The notes: a model not told the origin generated them from the sequence alone. Counted from the first letter of the stretch, positions 26,155 to 36,295 are shown. The stretch is 64,000 nt of DNA from an uncultured Lachnospiraceae bacterium (GCA_946554445.1 CAMNSD010000006.1:62001-126000); one strand, 5' to 3'. Numbers and translations: made by a program.

Positions 26155-28401
26155 ATGAAAAGAAAGATCCATGCAGTCATAGCGCTTCTTTTGTCTGTCA
26201 GTCTTCTGGGCGCTTGCGCGGCGGATGTATCTACGGAAAAACAACCGCAGGAGAAAGAATCAGCGGGTTCAGAAGAGACCGAGGAAGAGAGTGAGGAGCC
26301 GTCTGCAGAGGCGGACAACCGGCAGGAGGCTGAGAGTTCCGGGCAGGAACCGGAGATATCTTTTGAACTTCGTGAAGGACAAAGGCCGCTGCTGATCGAT
26401 GGGAGCACAGTGACAGATGTGACGGTGACGCCCAGCGTTGCTCCTTATGAGATCGCGGCGGATTTGAGTAACGTGGGGAATTTGGAGCAGTTTTACTTTG
26501 AGGATCAGATGAAAGAGAAACTGGCGGAGAATGGTTTTGTGGTGTTTGGATCTGCCGGCTGGGAATTCTATGAGGCTTATGAGAACAACAGATATAGTCA
26601 GATTCCGAACTTTGTGACCGTAGATTCGTTGATGCATACCTATCATCTTTACTTTGCCTATTTATTAAAAGGGCTAGAGAAGGAACAGCTGTCGGATAAG
26701 CTGGGGCAATTGAGTGAGAGGATGCTGGCTGACAGTATGGAACAGTATGAGCAGCTAAAGGGCAGCGAGTGGGAGAGTGCGGCCAAGAGGAATGTGGCTT
26801 TCTTTACAGTGGGGGCCAGTCTTCTGGATGATACAGTGGTTCCTGCCGATTATGCGGCGGATATGGTACGGGAAGAACTTGCGAAGATTGAGCAGTGCGA
26901 CGGGATTACCTACTCTGCCATCACCGGGGATGAGGAAGACTATACGCAATATGCGCCCCGTGGTTATTATAAGGGAGATTCTGCACTGGAACAGTATTTT
27001 AAGGCTATGATGTGGTATGGCAGGATACATTTCAAGCAGGAAGAGGAGGAGATGGACAGGAGCGCACTGCTGATGACAATGGCGTTGACAGAGGACGCTC
27101 AGGCATATGCGCTATGGGAATCCATCTATACAGTGACATCCTTCTTTGCGGGCGCCAGCGATGACCTGGGGGTGTGCGAGTATGCGGAGGCGGCCCATGA
27201 AGCGTATGGTGAGAATCTGGCGTTGGATAAGCTGATTGCCGAGAAAGATTCTTTTGCGCAGTTCCATGAACTTACCGCGACACTTCCGGCGCCGCAGATC
27301 AATTCTATTCCGATCTTTGATGGGGAAGATAATGTTATCCGCGGCTTTCGGTTTATGGGCCAGCGTTTTAGCATAGATGCTTCTGTGATGCAGAAACTCC
27401 TCTACAGTCAGGTGCGGGAAAATAGCACAGGCGGAATACGTATGCTTCCGGACGTGCTGGATATCCCGGCGGCTTTGGGCAGTGAGACGGCCCTGGAGAT
27501 CTTGCAGGAGGCAGGAGAGACAGAGTATGCCGGCTATATGGAGAATATGGAGATGCTGAAGACTCAGCTTGCCGGGGAAAATACCGCCCTATGGTCGGCC
27601 AGCCTGTATGCATGCTGGCTGAACACATTAAGACCGCTGCTGCAGGAAAAGGGAGAAGGCTATCCTGTGTTTATGCAGGGCGAGGCGTGGGCCAAGAAAG
27701 ATCTGGAATGTTTCGCGGGCAGCTTTACGGAATTAAAACATGATACAGTGCTCTACAGTAAACAGGTAATGGCGGAGATGGGCGGCGGTTATGACGAAGA
27801 GATTGACGACAGGGGCTATGTGGAGCCGGAACCGCTTGTGTATGCAAGGTTTGCCGTGCTGGCAGATCAGACGGCACAGGGATTGAAGCGCTATGGGATG
27901 TTGGATGCTGCGGATGAGGAGAACTTGTCGCGCCTGTCCCAGATGGCCGATCAGTTCCTGACCATATCCCAAAAAGAACTGCGGGATGAAACGCTGACAG
28001 AGGAGGAGTACGAGTTTATCAGAGTTTATGGTGGCAACCTGGAGCATTTCTGGTATGAGACGATTAAGGATACCGCCGATGAGGGCGGCGCCGTGCCGGC
28101 CCCGGCAGCGCTGGTGGTGGATATCGCCACGGATCCCAATGGAGAAGTTTTGGAGATAGCAACGGGCAATCCATCCAGGATTTATGCAGTCGTTAAGGTG
28201 GATGGCAAGGTGAAGATCGCAGCGGGAAGCGTCTATACATTCTATCAGTTCCCGTGGCCGATGGACGACAGGCTGACCGATAACAGGTGGTATCAGATGC
28301 TGGGAATTGAGCCGGACGAAACGGGAGAGTATCATTACGATCTGGAGATATTGCAGCCGGCCTGGACGGAGAGTTACAGATATCAATATGAGTGGGACTA
28401 A
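26155..28401 (+). CDS. DUF3160 lipoprotein
   Basis: A 748-aa exported lipoprotein: signal peptide with lipobox LLGAC (lipid Cys about residue 21), a Glu/Ser-rich linker (25-68), then a large mostly helical domain with VTVDSLMHTYHLYFAYLLKG, matching DUF3160. Function of the family is unknown. AAAAAGGGGG precedes the start. It overlaps the downstream CapA-like gene by 14 bases, implying coupled translation. Confidence 0.85.
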   Translation: MKRKIHAVIALLLSVSLLGACAADVSTEKQPQEKESAGSEETEEESEEPSAEADNRQEAESSGQEPEISFELREGQRPLLIDGSTVTDVTVTPSVAPYEIAADLSNVGNLEQFYFEDQMKEKLAENGFVVFGSAGWEFYEAYENNRYSQIPNFVTVDSLMHTYHLYFAYLLKGLEKEQLSDKLGQLSERMLADSMEQYEQLKGSEWESAAKRNVAFFTVGASLLDDTVVPADYAADMVREELAKIEQCDGITYSAITGDEEDYTQYAPRGYYKGDSALEQYFKAMMWYGRIHFKQEEEEMDRSALLMTMALTEDAQAYALWESIYTVTSFFAGASDDLGVCEYAEAAHEAYGENLALDKLIAEKDSFAQFHELTATLPAPQINSIPIFDGEDNVIRGFRFMGQRFSIDASVMQKLLYSQVRENSTGGIRMLPDVLDIPAALGSETALEILQEAGETEYAGYMENMEMLKTQLAGENTALWSASLYACWLNTLRPLLQEKGEGYPVFMQGEAWAKKDLECFAGSFTELKHDTVLYSKQVMAEMGGGYDEEIDDRGYVEPEPLVYARFAVLADQTAQGLKRYGMLDAADEENLSRLSQMADQFLTISQKELRDETLTEEEYEFIRVYGGNLEHFWYETIKDTADEGGAVPAPAALVVDIATDPNGEVLEIATGNPSRIYAVVKVDGKVKIAAGSVYTFYQFPWPMDDRLTDNRWYQMLGIEPDETGEYHYDLEILQPAWTESYRYQYEWD

Positions 28402-29899
28402 GAAATTTATCATCAAAACGGGGATCGCGGCGGTCTTGTGTACTGGCGCGATCCTGTATATTCTGTGGAATGGCGGTGCTTTCCTGCCCCATTGGATTCT
28501 CTGGGAGGAACGCAGTTTTTCTGCCAGCGATGGGCAGTATGTGGTGTCTTTGGCGTGCAGGGCGGTCAACGTTCAACGGGATGAGGCGGTGGTGTGGTCC
28601 TCTCCTGCGGATGTGAAAGTGCAGGCGGCGGAGTTGCTGGATATTGATGGTGACGGCCGGGAAGAATTGATATTGTTGTGCTGGAAGCGGGGGCGCTATG
28701 GCCGTTATATGCCTTTTTGGATAGAAAAGGACGAGAAAAAGTGGTCACAGCATTTGTTTGTATATACATATGAGGCAGGGGAAATTCGGCCGAAGTGGAT
28801 GTCCTCCTATATCGGACAGGATGTCAGCAGGATGCGCGTACAGGCGGCAGAAAGTGGCAGGAGTCGTCTTTGGCTGACGGAACCGGACGGAGGAGAAAGC
28901 TGCTGGATATGGGATTCCTGGGGGTTTGTAAAAGAGGACACCGAGGTTACATTCACAGTGTTTGGGGATAATCTCATACACGAGCCTATCTACAACTATG
29001 GTCTTGCACATGATGGAGATTTTGGATTCTTATTTGAAAATTTTGCGGATGTCATTGCAGGAAGCGATGTGGCCGTGATCAATCAAGAGACGCCTCTTAC
29101 GGATGATCCGGCCCGGTACAGCGGGTATCCAAGATTTGGAACGCCGCTTGCGGCAGGCCAGGCAATCGTAGATGCAGGTTTCGATGTGGTGACCTGTGCC
29201 ACCAATCATGCTCTGGATCAGGGAGTGGCGGGGGCGGATGCCACAAAAGAGTTTTTTAAAGAGCAGGATATCCTGTGCCTGGGGATACGTCCTCAGGGAG
29301 AGATTGAGGAAAGGCCATATGAGATCCTTACTAGAAACGGAGTTCGCTTTGCCTTGTTCAATTATACATATGGCATTAATGGCGTGGAATCATCGGGAGG
29401 TAATTCCAATAAGGTGTATCTGTTAGAAGAGGAAGAGCAGGTAAGACGGGAGATGGGGAAGGCAAGGGAAACGGCGGATATGATCGTTGTCTTTGTTCAT
29501 TGGGGGACGGAGGGAACAGAAGAACCGGACGACTTTCAGAGGAAATGGGCGCAGATTTTCCTGGAAGGTAAAGCGGATGCGGTAGTCGGCACCCACCCAC
29601 ATGCCCTGCAGCCTTGTACGATGCTGCGGGATGACAGTGGGCATGAGATGCTGCTCTTTTATTCTATTGGCAATTTTATCAGTGCGCAGTCGCAAAGAAA
29701 TTGCGTCCGGGGCGGACTGGCATCTTTTACCGTTGCATTGACGCCGGAGGGAAGTCGGATTACCAGATATTCGCTGCAGCCGTTGGAGATACAATGGCTG
29801 CAGGTAGGTAAGTATCAGACCGACTATGCTGTTTTCGATGCGGATTATAGGCCGCTGTATCGGCGCTGGGATTACGACCGAAGTTTGTGGCTGGAATGA
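28388..29899 (+). CDS. CapA family protein (PgsA-type metallophosphatase fold)
   Basis: A 503-aa protein: N-terminal membrane anchor (about 8-28), an FG-GAP/VCBS-like stretch (LLDIDGDGREELILLCW), then a CapA domain from about 190 (FTVFGDNLIHEP, VINQETPLTD, TCATNHALDQG, VFVHWGTEGTEEPD, VGTHPHALQP). The motifs fit the calcineurin-like metal site of poly-gamma-glutamate/CapA proteins, which act at the cell surface. ATG 28388 is chosen because upstream codons belong to the previous gene. The VCBS-CapA combination is a little unusual. Confidence 0.88.
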   Translation: MSGTKKFIIKTGIAAVLCTGAILYILWNGGAFLPHWILWEERSFSASDGQYVVSLACRAVNVQRDEAVVWSSPADVKVQAAELLDIDGDGREELILLCWKRGRYGRYMPFWIEKDEKKWSQHLFVYTYEAGEIRPKWMSSYIGQDVSRMRVQAAESGRSRLWLTEPDGGESCWIWDSWGFVKEDTEVTFTVFGDNLIHEPIYNYGLAHDGDFGFLFENFADVIAGSDVAVINQETPLTDDPARYSGYPRFGTPLAAGQAIVDAGFDVVTCATNHALDQGVAGADATKEFFKEQDILCLGIRPQGEIEERPYEILTRNGVRFALFNYTYGINGVESSGGNSNKVYLLEEEEQVRREMGKARETADMIVVFVHWGTEGTEEPDDFQRKWAQIFLEGKADAVVGTHPHALQPCTMLRDDSGHEMLLFYSIGNFISAQSQRNCVRGGLASFTVALTPEGSRITRYSLQPLEIQWLQVGKYQTDYAVFDADYRPLYRRWDYDRSLWLE

Positions 29900-29930
29900 T
29901 GAAAAGGACTGGAAGACATGTCAAAGAATA

Positions 29931-29939
29931 TGGTATAAT
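29931..29939 (+). promoter_or_regulatory. Extended -10 promoter of the carbonic anhydrase gene
   Basis: TGGTATAAT: a perfect -10 with the TGn extension, 36 bases before the start codon. No clear -35. Confidence 0.6.
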
Positions 29940-29974
29940 CAACTTATCAATTCATAAAGAACGGAGGGTACGTT

Positions 29975-30544
29975 ATGCACAGTGAAAATTTATCGGCAGC
30001 AGAGGCGCTGCAGAAGTTAAAGGACGGAAACGCGCGTTACCTGCAGGCTGCCACCAATCCGGGAGACGTCTCGCCGCAGATTAGGCAGAAGACTTGTGAT
30101 GAGGGACAAAAGCCTTATGCGATCGTAGTGGCCTGCTCAGACTCTAGGGTGATACCGGAGAGTATTTTCTCCGCTGGGATTGGAGAGGTGTTCGTTATCC
30201 GTGTGGCAGGAAATGTGATGGACAATCATCAGTTGGGAAGCGTGGAGTATGCAGCAGATCATTTGGGCTGCAAATTGGTTGTTGTACTCGGACATGAACA
30301 CTGCGGTGCAGTAGGAGCAGCGCTAGAGGGCAATCCGGGCGGATTCATTCAGTACATAACAGATGAGATACACAGGGCGATCGGTGACGAGAAGGACGAA
30401 TATCGCGCATGTTGTCTGAATGTGAAGCGGGCGGTAGAACTCATCAGGGATAAGCTGGATATGAAGGAGGAGAAAGATGGCGTTAAAGTCTGCGGCGCTT
30501 TCTATCATATCGGCAGCGGTGAGGTTGAATACCTTGATATGTAA
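29975..30544 (+). CDS. Beta-carbonic anhydrase
   Basis: A 189-aa protein with the beta-class zinc site: C54 and D56 in ACSDSR, H107 and C110 in LGHEHCGAV. It interconverts CO2 and bicarbonate in the cytoplasm. CGGAGGG precedes the start. A strong terminator follows, so it appears to be a single-gene unit. Confidence 0.95.
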   Translation: MHSENLSAAEALQKLKDGNARYLQAATNPGDVSPQIRQKTCDEGQKPYAIVVACSDSRVIPESIFSAGIGEVFVIRVAGNVMDNHQLGSVEYAADHLGCKLVVVLGHEHCGAVGAALEGNPGGFIQYITDEIHRAIGDEKDEYRACCLNVKRAVELIRDKLDMKEEKDGVKVCGAFYHIGSGEVEYLDM

Positions 30545-30560
30545 TAGGAATATATAAATA

Positions 30561-30617
30561 AAATACCACTTTTTGCAGTAAAAATAAAAATACTATGCAA
30601 AAAGTGGTATTTTTTTG
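30561..30617 (+). terminator. Terminator of the carbonic anhydrase gene
   Basis: A 17-bp perfect stem (AAATACCACTTTTTGCA / TGCAAAAAGTGGTATTT) followed by T5. Confidence 0.95.
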
Positions 30618-30709
30618 AAAATTTCTTGAGAAATCCTTCAAACTAATCTTGTGAGTAAATGCGGAATGTGTTATTCTTAACATAACAAATGTAAAAGGCG
30701 GATGGGAAT

Positions 30710-30997
30710 ATGAGTATAATGGATATATTAATTACGATTCGGCATTGGCTTGTAGTTATTTTTTTGATTTTGTTTTTTGCTATGATTATAGTTTATAATT
30801 TGGCATGGCTTTATTACAAGATTAAATGCTTTAAAATTAAAGATTGCTGTAACAGAAAATGCAATTTTAAGATTTTCTGTTATAAGTATTATGAGCAGTA
30901 TACGGATGAGGAAATTGCAAGAATGCGTAAATTTCTGGAAGAAAGCGGCCTTCCTGGAGAGGTAAAGCCCAAAAATTCAGACAAAACAACGGATTAA
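30710..30997 (+). CDS. Small single-pass membrane protein, Cys-rich juxtamembrane
   Basis: A 95-aa protein with one membrane helix (about 12-34) and a cytoplasmic tail containing CFKIKDCCNRKCNFKIFC. Five Cys within 18 residues could bind metal or mediate palmitoyl-like or disulfide contacts; that is inference. It ends with YTDEEIARMRKFLEESG. Not recognised. Confidence 0.6.
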   Translation: MSIMDILITIRHWLVVIFLILFFAMIIVYNLAWLYYKIKCFKIKDCCNRKCNFKIFCYKYYEQYTDEEIARMRKFLEESGLPGEVKPKNSDKTTD

Positions 30998-31035
30998 AAC
31001 AAGATTTAATATTAAAATTCCCTGAAAATGGAAAA

Positions 31036-32124
31036 CTAGTAGATGGTCTCCACATCAGATATAGAACCGTCTGTTATTTTGAATTTCCAGATGGAATGAC
31101 CGGGGATTCGGTGCTCTGTTAAATAATAAGTGTTATCTATAAAGGTTACGTAATATGGCGTGCCGCCGCCAATAAAGCACTCATACACATCATCGAATTT
31201 TCCCTCTTCTAGATTTGATAAATCGTCTGTGTGGATTATGGTTGCATAGTCCTGATTACCATTAATATCAGTTGATATTGTAATGTAATAGCCGTTTTCG
31301 GCTATGGTAAGCTGGATCATGCCAGCCATGGTGTCAGGAACGGGATATGTTTTTTGAACAGTGAAGGTATCGAGGTCTGCCTGTAGGATCGCGGGGCTCC
31401 CAAGGATGCCGGATACGAAATAGATATCGTTTCCTTTAATTGTAAAGGAGCGTACATAGGTGCCTGCAAGTTGTTCTATCTGGTAGATTTTAGTGAGATG
31501 CATACGGCTGTTGTCCGGATCATGCCGGAAGAGATACATCTCGCCGCTCATGGAACTCAAGGCATAGAAAGTCTGTGTATTGTCATCGTAGATAATATAA
31601 TGCGGTCGATTGCCAATCTCTGTAAATGTCTGGGTATGGTAAAATACGCCTTCTTTTTTTTCAAATACCAGGACTCGGTTGTTTTCTGTATCGTCAACTA
31701 AATATACGAAGCCATCGCTGGCGATGGTATGGCCTTTGCTGATCTCGTTGGTCATGACCTGCCACTGGGACAAGGGATCGGTCAGATTATCGTGATAGAT
31801 TACTTGATCGTGGTAGCAGTCTACAATAAAATAGGTATCGTCTACTTTGGTGATATAAGTGGGGACACTTAAATCAGGATAAGGGTTTGTGGGAATGGAA
31901 GCGGGCGTCAATGAGGCCTGTGCTTCATCGTTTATGTCCAGTACGATATCTGCGGCGCGAAGGGATTCTTCGCTGGCAGAGGCGGTAGGCGGTTTGGGAG
32001 TTGTATGGTCTTTTGATCCACAGGCTGTCAGCGCGGTGAAGATGGTCAGGATAACAAGCAGGTATAAACATTTTCCGGGATTTACAGGTTTTGATTCGAT
32101 AGGATTCATTTTGATAGGATTCAT
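31036..32124 (-). CDS. Lipoprotein with predicted beta-propeller
   Basis: A 362-aa protein with an N-terminal signal peptide and lipobox LTAC (lipid Cys about 35), a Pro/Thr/Ser linker, and repeated blade-like segments (TYITKVDDTYFIVDC, HTIASDGFVYLVDD, HYIIYDDNTQTFYAL, RSFTIKGNDIYFVSG, YYVTFIDNTYYLTEH) suggesting a six- or seven-bladed propeller. Surface-anchored, function unknown. The N-terminal MNPIKMNPIESK repeats itself and the start may be either Met. Confidence 0.75.
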   Translation of the reverse strand: MNPIKMNPIESKPVNPGKCLYLLVILTIFTALTACGSKDHTTPKPPTASASEESLRAADIVLDINDEAQASLTPASIPTNPYPDLSVPTYITKVDDTYFIVDCYHDQVIYHDNLTDPLSQWQVMTNEISKGHTIASDGFVYLVDDTENNRVLVFEKKEGVFYHTQTFTEIGNRPHYIIYDDNTQTFYALSSMSGEMYLFRHDPDNSRMHLTKIYQIEQLAGTYVRSFTIKGNDIYFVSGILGSPAILQADLDTFTVQKTYPVPDTMAGMIQLTIAENGYYITISTDINGNQDYATIIHTDDLSNLEEGKFDDVYECFIGGGTPYYVTFIDNTYYLTEHRIPGHSIWKFKITDGSISDVETIY

Positions 32125-32362
32125 AAAGAATGTCTCTTTTCTTCTCGCTGTGGCAGTTTTACAGGATCACTACGCTTATTTTAGCGGTTTTACCTTTATT
32201 TATCAATATCTTTTCTTCCTATGGATATTCAAGTGGATATTCGAAGAGGAGCATGGTACAATATTTTATGTTATGAGTAGTTTTGCTGTCTATTCGATTC
32301 CGTGAGGCGGCATTTGTAAGGTTGATTTTGTAGGGATCTGCCTTTTGATCAGGAAAGCTAAA

Positions 32363-33505
32363 ATGACAGGAGTGTCATATCAAATGCAAGAAAAAGAAAA
32401 TACATTTCCGGACGGCTATAACGCCGCGTTCGGTATCCTCTCGGCTCTGGCGATCATTATGGTGGTGGCGGGGCATCTAGGTTATAATGTTCTGACGGTG
32501 GGAGATCTTTTCCCATATTATTCGTTTCATGTACCGCTTTTTATGTTTATTTCCGGTTATTTTTATCGGCAGGAGGAACAGGAGAGGCCGCTTTCCTATC
32601 TCAAGAAGAAAGCGCGCCGGCTGCTTTTACCCTATTTTATCTGGAATCTGGTCTATGGCGTGACCGCTTGGCTGCTGCGCTCCTTTGCAAACTTTACGTT
32701 CGGGGAACCGGTTACGATCAAAACGCTGTTTCTGGATCCTTTTCTGCATGGGTATCAGTATCTTTACAATTTTGCGGCCTGGTTTGTGCCGGTTCTTTTC
32801 CTGATAGAGGTGATGAATCTGTTCCTGCGGATCGTGCTGAGGGCGATGCGTCTGGATTATGAATGGCTGATCTTGATCGGAACACTGACAGTGGGAATGA
32901 CGGTGGTATGGCTGGCGATTGGCGGACATGTCTGGGGGCTGTATAAGATGCCGGGAAGAATCCTGTTCCTCTTTCCCTGCTTTCAGATGGGGCAGTTCTA
33001 CCGCCGGAAGCTGGAACAGCGTGATAAGCTTGGGAATCTGCCTTACTTTGCCATTGTTCTGGGAATACAAGTGTTGTTAAATCTGTGTTGTAACGGGTTG
33101 GCATACAGCTGCGTGTGGTGTACGGCTTTTGCCAACGGTCCGATTATTCCATATGTGACAGTAATGTCAGGTATAGCTTTCTGGCTGCGGGTGTCGAAGA
33201 TTCTTGCACCTGTCTGTGGGCAGAATACGGTAGTGGCCTATCTGGGGCAGAATACCTACTCGGTGATGATGCATCATATCATGGTATTTATGATAATCAA
33301 GATGGTATTGGCGGGAATCGCCGCCGGGACGGGATATCTGGCAGACTTTGACTTTACGCGTTTCTACACGGATATTGATTATTGTTATCTGGTAAAAGGC
33401 TCGGAGACCTTTAAGATGGTCTATCTGGCGGCGGGAATTGCGCTGCCTCTGCTGTTACAGCGAAGCGTTACGAGGGCATTGACCGCGTTAAAGCGTTTGC
33501 GGTGA
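32363..33505 (+). CDS. Acyltransferase family 3 membrane protein
   Basis: A 380-aa integral membrane protein with about ten helices. The start of the first (ALAIIMVVAGHLGYN, with the motif His) and SFHVPLFMFISGYFYR are typical of acyltransferase-3 / OafA-like O-acetyltransferases that modify surface glycans. ATG 32363 follows AGGAAAG; ATG 32384 is an alternative. The start codon sits inside the palindrome ATGACA-GGAG-TGTCAT, which also overlaps the second possible ribosome-binding site. Confidence 0.85.
   Translation: MTGVSYQMQEKENTFPDGYNAAFGILSALAIIMVVAGHLGYNVLTVGDLFPYYSFHVPLFMFISGYFYRQEEQERPLSYLKKKARRLLLPYFIWNLVYGVTAWLLRSFANFTFGEPVTIKTLFLDPFLHGYQYLYNFAAWFVPVLFLIEVMNLFLRIVLRAMRLDYEWLILIGTLTVGMTVVWLAIGGHVWGLYKMPGRILFLFPCFQMGQFYRRKLEQRDKLGNLPYFAIVLGIQVLLNLCCNGLAYSCVWCTAFANGPIIPYVTVMSGIAFWLRVSKILAPVCGQNTVVAYLGQNTYSVMMHHIMVFMIIKMVLAGIAAGTGYLADFDFTRFYTDIDYCYLVKGSETFKMVYLAAGIALPLLLQRSVTRALTALKRLR
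32364..32377. promoter_or_regulatory. TGACA-GGAG-TGTCA motif at a start codon
   Basis: Overlaps the acyltransferase start ATG 32363; arms extend to ATGACA/TGTCAT. Confidence 0.7.
33156..33169. promoter_or_regulatory. TGACA-GTAA-TGTCA motif
   Basis: Inside the acyltransferase gene, frame TG-ACA (V-T-V-M-S). Confidence 0.7.
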
Positions 33506-33528
33506 TGCCGGGAATAGCAAAGGGGATA

Positions 33529-34641
33529 TTAATGATAAATCAGTTTAGCCGGGCAGGAAACCAACAGCCCTTGCATATGGCGGCAGATTGTTTGCCAGGT
33601 GCCGTGCCCCAGTCCCACAGTGTTGCCAAGCCAGTATTTGTGTGTACCCTCCATGGTGACGATTGTGATATGGTAATGCCCGTACCAGGGAAGTTTTTTG
33701 GCAGGCGGACTCATAACGACTTGGCGGATGCGGTTCACGCTATACATGGTGCGGTCAATCTGCAGCATATTGCCCACGAAAGCAATCTTTTGCGGACAGG
33801 TTTTCTTTTTCAGGCCATTGCGGATCAGTGCCTGTAAGGTAAAGCACAACAAGGCAAAGCTGCAAAGGCAAAGCAGAATGGAGCCGTATCCGATGATACC
33901 AAGAAGTGCGGTATCAGCGTCATACTGCGGAGGGATCAATAACATCCGATAAAATACCCAGGAAGATATCATGAAGACCGCCAGACTGAGGGTGGAGAGG
34001 AGGAGCAGCCGACGAGCCATACGTTTCCAGAGATGCCGGGGATTGACAAGAATCTCATTGGCATTTTGGAAGGCATTCATCATGATCTCGGTCTTATCCA
34101 CTTCATCAAGATGTTCTGTACGGTTTACTCTTGTGAGCAGCTGCATGACCTGTTCCAGGTCCTTTTCACTGAATTCATAGAGCCGATAACTGGTTTCTTT
34201 TCCGGTATTATCTCGAAAAACCAGATAACGCCTGCGGAAAAACCAACCGATCAAATGAATGTGGAGATAGGACTCCACGGTTTTGGGCCGGATAAAATCT
34301 GTCAGGGAAAGTCTGTCTTCGTGGTAGCGGCGTTGGATGTTTATGCTGTCGCCTGATAAAGTGACTGTGGTGCGGCGCAGGATGCAGCGGATGATCGAGA
34401 TGATCAGGGCGGTGATCATCACGCCGGGCCATACAAAAAGCGCCTGCAGATAATCAATAGCCAAAAATGTCATGTACCAGCGCACCTTCATTGCGAAATG
34501 TGGTAAAAGCGACAGGAAAAGATCGAGGAAATAAAACAGGATACAGAGCGCAAAGCCCCAGATGATGGTATGAATGATGATAAATTCAAGTCTCATAAGG
34601 GGACTACTGGTGACGGAGTGGTTATCTTGCGGTGTATTCAT
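33529..34641 (-). CDS. Four-helix membrane protein, unknown
   Basis: A 370-aa protein with paired hydrophobic segments at about 20-45 and 60-85 and again at 210-235 and 245-270. Each pair is followed by a soluble PH-like strand-rich region (RRTTVTLSGDSINIQRRYHED; KKTCPQKIAFVGNMLQIDR), suggesting an internally duplicated architecture. AAAGGA precedes ATG 34641. Convergent with the acyltransferase gene. Not recognised. Confidence 0.7.
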   Translation of the reverse strand: MNTPQDNHSVTSSPLMRLEFIIIHTIIWGFALCILFYFLDLFLSLLPHFAMKVRWYMTFLAIDYLQALFVWPGVMITALIISIIRCILRRTTVTLSGDSINIQRRYHEDRLSLTDFIRPKTVESYLHIHLIGWFFRRRYLVFRDNTGKETSYRLYEFSEKDLEQVMQLLTRVNRTEHLDEVDKTEIMMNAFQNANEILVNPRHLWKRMARRLLLLSTLSLAVFMISSWVFYRMLLIPPQYDADTALLGIIGYGSILLCLCSFALLCFTLQALIRNGLKKKTCPQKIAFVGNMLQIDRTMYSVNRIRQVVMSPPAKKLPWYGHYHITIVTMEGTHKYWLGNTVGLGHGTWQTICRHMQGLLVSCPAKLIYH

Positions 34642-34832
34642 GCGGTATCCTTTCGCTTGTGTCTGTGTTTATCATTATAAAGTATAGCTTATGCGGGTTT
34701 GAATTGCAATCGGCGGGGGAGTGTGATACGCTATTGACTGTAAGTCGAGACCGCAAAGCGGATTTTGCAGTGGAATCTGTTCGATATGTTGATATGTCGC
34801 TGTCGGCGGGAATGATTTGGGGAGGATAAGCT

Positions 34833-35189
34833 ATGCCGGATGGGAATCTCTGGATACAGGTTATGATGGCGTTGATTCTGTTTGCGGGAGTACTGCTGGC
34901 TGTACAACATTTTATGCGGTATCATACGGTACAGATCTATAATTGGGACGGCAGGCGCTACCGGTTTCTTGGCAGAGAACGTCTGCTGAAAAGAGATGAC
35001 ATATATGTCATAAATATACGGGAACGACTTGGCGATTTGTCTTATACCACCAGGTATCGGGTATTGTTATCCCAGGAGTTTGTCAAGAGGCGCCGCTATG
35101 GCAGTCTGCTTTTGCGGGCGGGGGCAAGCGAGGCCTGGCTTCCCATCGAGGAACGGATGGTGCAGGATATTTATTATAGAAATGATTGA
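34833..35189 (+). CDS. Small membrane-anchored protein
   Basis: A 118-aa protein with one N-terminal helix (about 8-28) and a basic soluble part (YNWDGRRYRFLGRERL). GGGAGG precedes the start. It lies directly before the glycosyltransferase gene (44 bases) and may be in the same operon. Contains TGACA-TATA-TGTCA at 34997. Confidence 0.65.
   Translation: MPDGNLWIQVMMALILFAGVLLAVQHFMRYHTVQIYNWDGRRYRFLGRERLLKRDDIYVINIRERLGDLSYTTRYRVLLSQEFVKRRRYGSLLLRAGASEAWLPIEERMVQDIYYRND
34997..35010. promoter_or_regulatory. TGACA-TATA-TGTCA motif
   Basis: Inside the small membrane-anchored protein gene; fully palindromic over 16 bp (ATGACATATATGTCAT). Confidence 0.7.
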
Positions 35190-35233
35190 GTTTTGCGTGT
35201 GTTGACGCGACAGAAAATCAGGAGGCGGAAACC

Positions 35234-36247
35234 ATGATCACAGTCAGTCTGTGCATGATTGTAAAAAATGAAGAGAAGATTCTGCAAAGGTGCCTGGACA
35301 GCCTGGCAGGCTTGATGGATGAGATCATCATTGTGGATACGGGTTCCACGGACGCCACCAAGGAGATCGCATCAAAATATACGGACCAGGTTTATGATTT
35401 TATGTGGATCAATGATTTCTCGGCGGCTCGCAATTTCGCTTTTTCCAAGGCGTCTATGGAATATATCTATTCGGCGGATGCGGACGAGGTGTTGGACGAG
35501 CGCAATCGAGACGCTTTTTTGCAGTTAAAAAGAACACTCCTGCCGGAGATAGAGATTGTGCAGATGTACTATGCCAATCAGCTTTCCCACGGGACCATCT
35601 ATAATTATGACCGGGAACTGCGGCCTAAACTTTTTAAGAGGAACAGGACGTTTCAATGGCGGGGAGCGATTCACGAACAGATAGGAATTACGCCTGTTAT
35701 TTATGACAGTGAAATAGAAATCTGTCATCTGCCGGAGAATAATCATAAAGACAGGGACCTGGCAGCTTTCGTCAGACTGACACAGGCCGGGGAACTGCTG
35801 GATAAGAGACTTCATAATATTTATGCGAAGGAACTTTTTATTGCCGGGGAAGATAAGGATTTTTTGGCGGCCAGGGCGTTCTTTCGGGCTTCCTGTGTGG
35901 ATGAGGCGCGGGGCGATGACGAACTGAAAGAGGCTGCCTGTGTGGCGGCCAGGGCGGCGCGGATTGCCGGGGATGTGGCGGATTTCTTTAAGTATGCCAT
36001 GAAAGTGGTGGCTTGTGATGGTTGTGCGGAGATCTGCTGTGAACTGGGAGAATATTACAGGCAGATCGGAGACTATGACGAGGCGGTGGTGTGGTTTTAT
36101 AATGCGGCCTATGAGACAGAGTGTATCCTGAGTGTCCGCTGTGGAAGCGAGATACCGCTGCAGGGGCTGGCAGACTGCTACCTGGCTCTTGGCAATGAGG
36201 AGCAGGCGGCGGAGTACGAGCGGCTGGCGCGGGGAGTAAACAGCTGA
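35234..36247 (+). CDS. Family 2 glycosyltransferase with TPR-like tail
   Basis: A 337-aa protein: GT-A domain with SLCMIVKNEEKILQRCLDSL, IIIVDTGSTDAT and SADADEVLD (DxD metal site), then helical repeats from about 200 (ELGEYYRQIGDYDEAVVWFY), like SunS-type or tetratricopeptide-linked GT2 enzymes. It transfers a sugar from a nucleotide donor, in the cytoplasm. ATG 35234 follows GGAGGCGGAAACC; the frame back to 35186 is not needed. Confidence 0.88.
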   Translation: MITVSLCMIVKNEEKILQRCLDSLAGLMDEIIIVDTGSTDATKEIASKYTDQVYDFMWINDFSAARNFAFSKASMEYIYSADADEVLDERNRDAFLQLKRTLLPEIEIVQMYYANQLSHGTIYNYDRELRPKLFKRNRTFQWRGAIHEQIGITPVIYDSEIEICHLPENNHKDRDLAAFVRLTQAGELLDKRLHNIYAKELFIAGEDKDFLAARAFFRASCVDEARGDDELKEAACVAARAARIAGDVADFFKYAMKVVACDGCAEICCELGEYYRQIGDYDEAVVWFYNAAYETECILSVRCGSEIPLQGLADCYLALGNEEQAAEYERLARGVNS

Positions 36248-36295
36248 TTTCCCGCTCGGGGATGTAACGGAAATGATGATAAATGTGCGATAGAA

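Noticed and set aside
34997..35010. TGACA-N4-TGTCA copies as RNA hairpins or terminators
   Set aside because: The tetraloops show no UNCG/GNRA preference, no U-runs follow, and most copies lie inside coding sequence on either strand.
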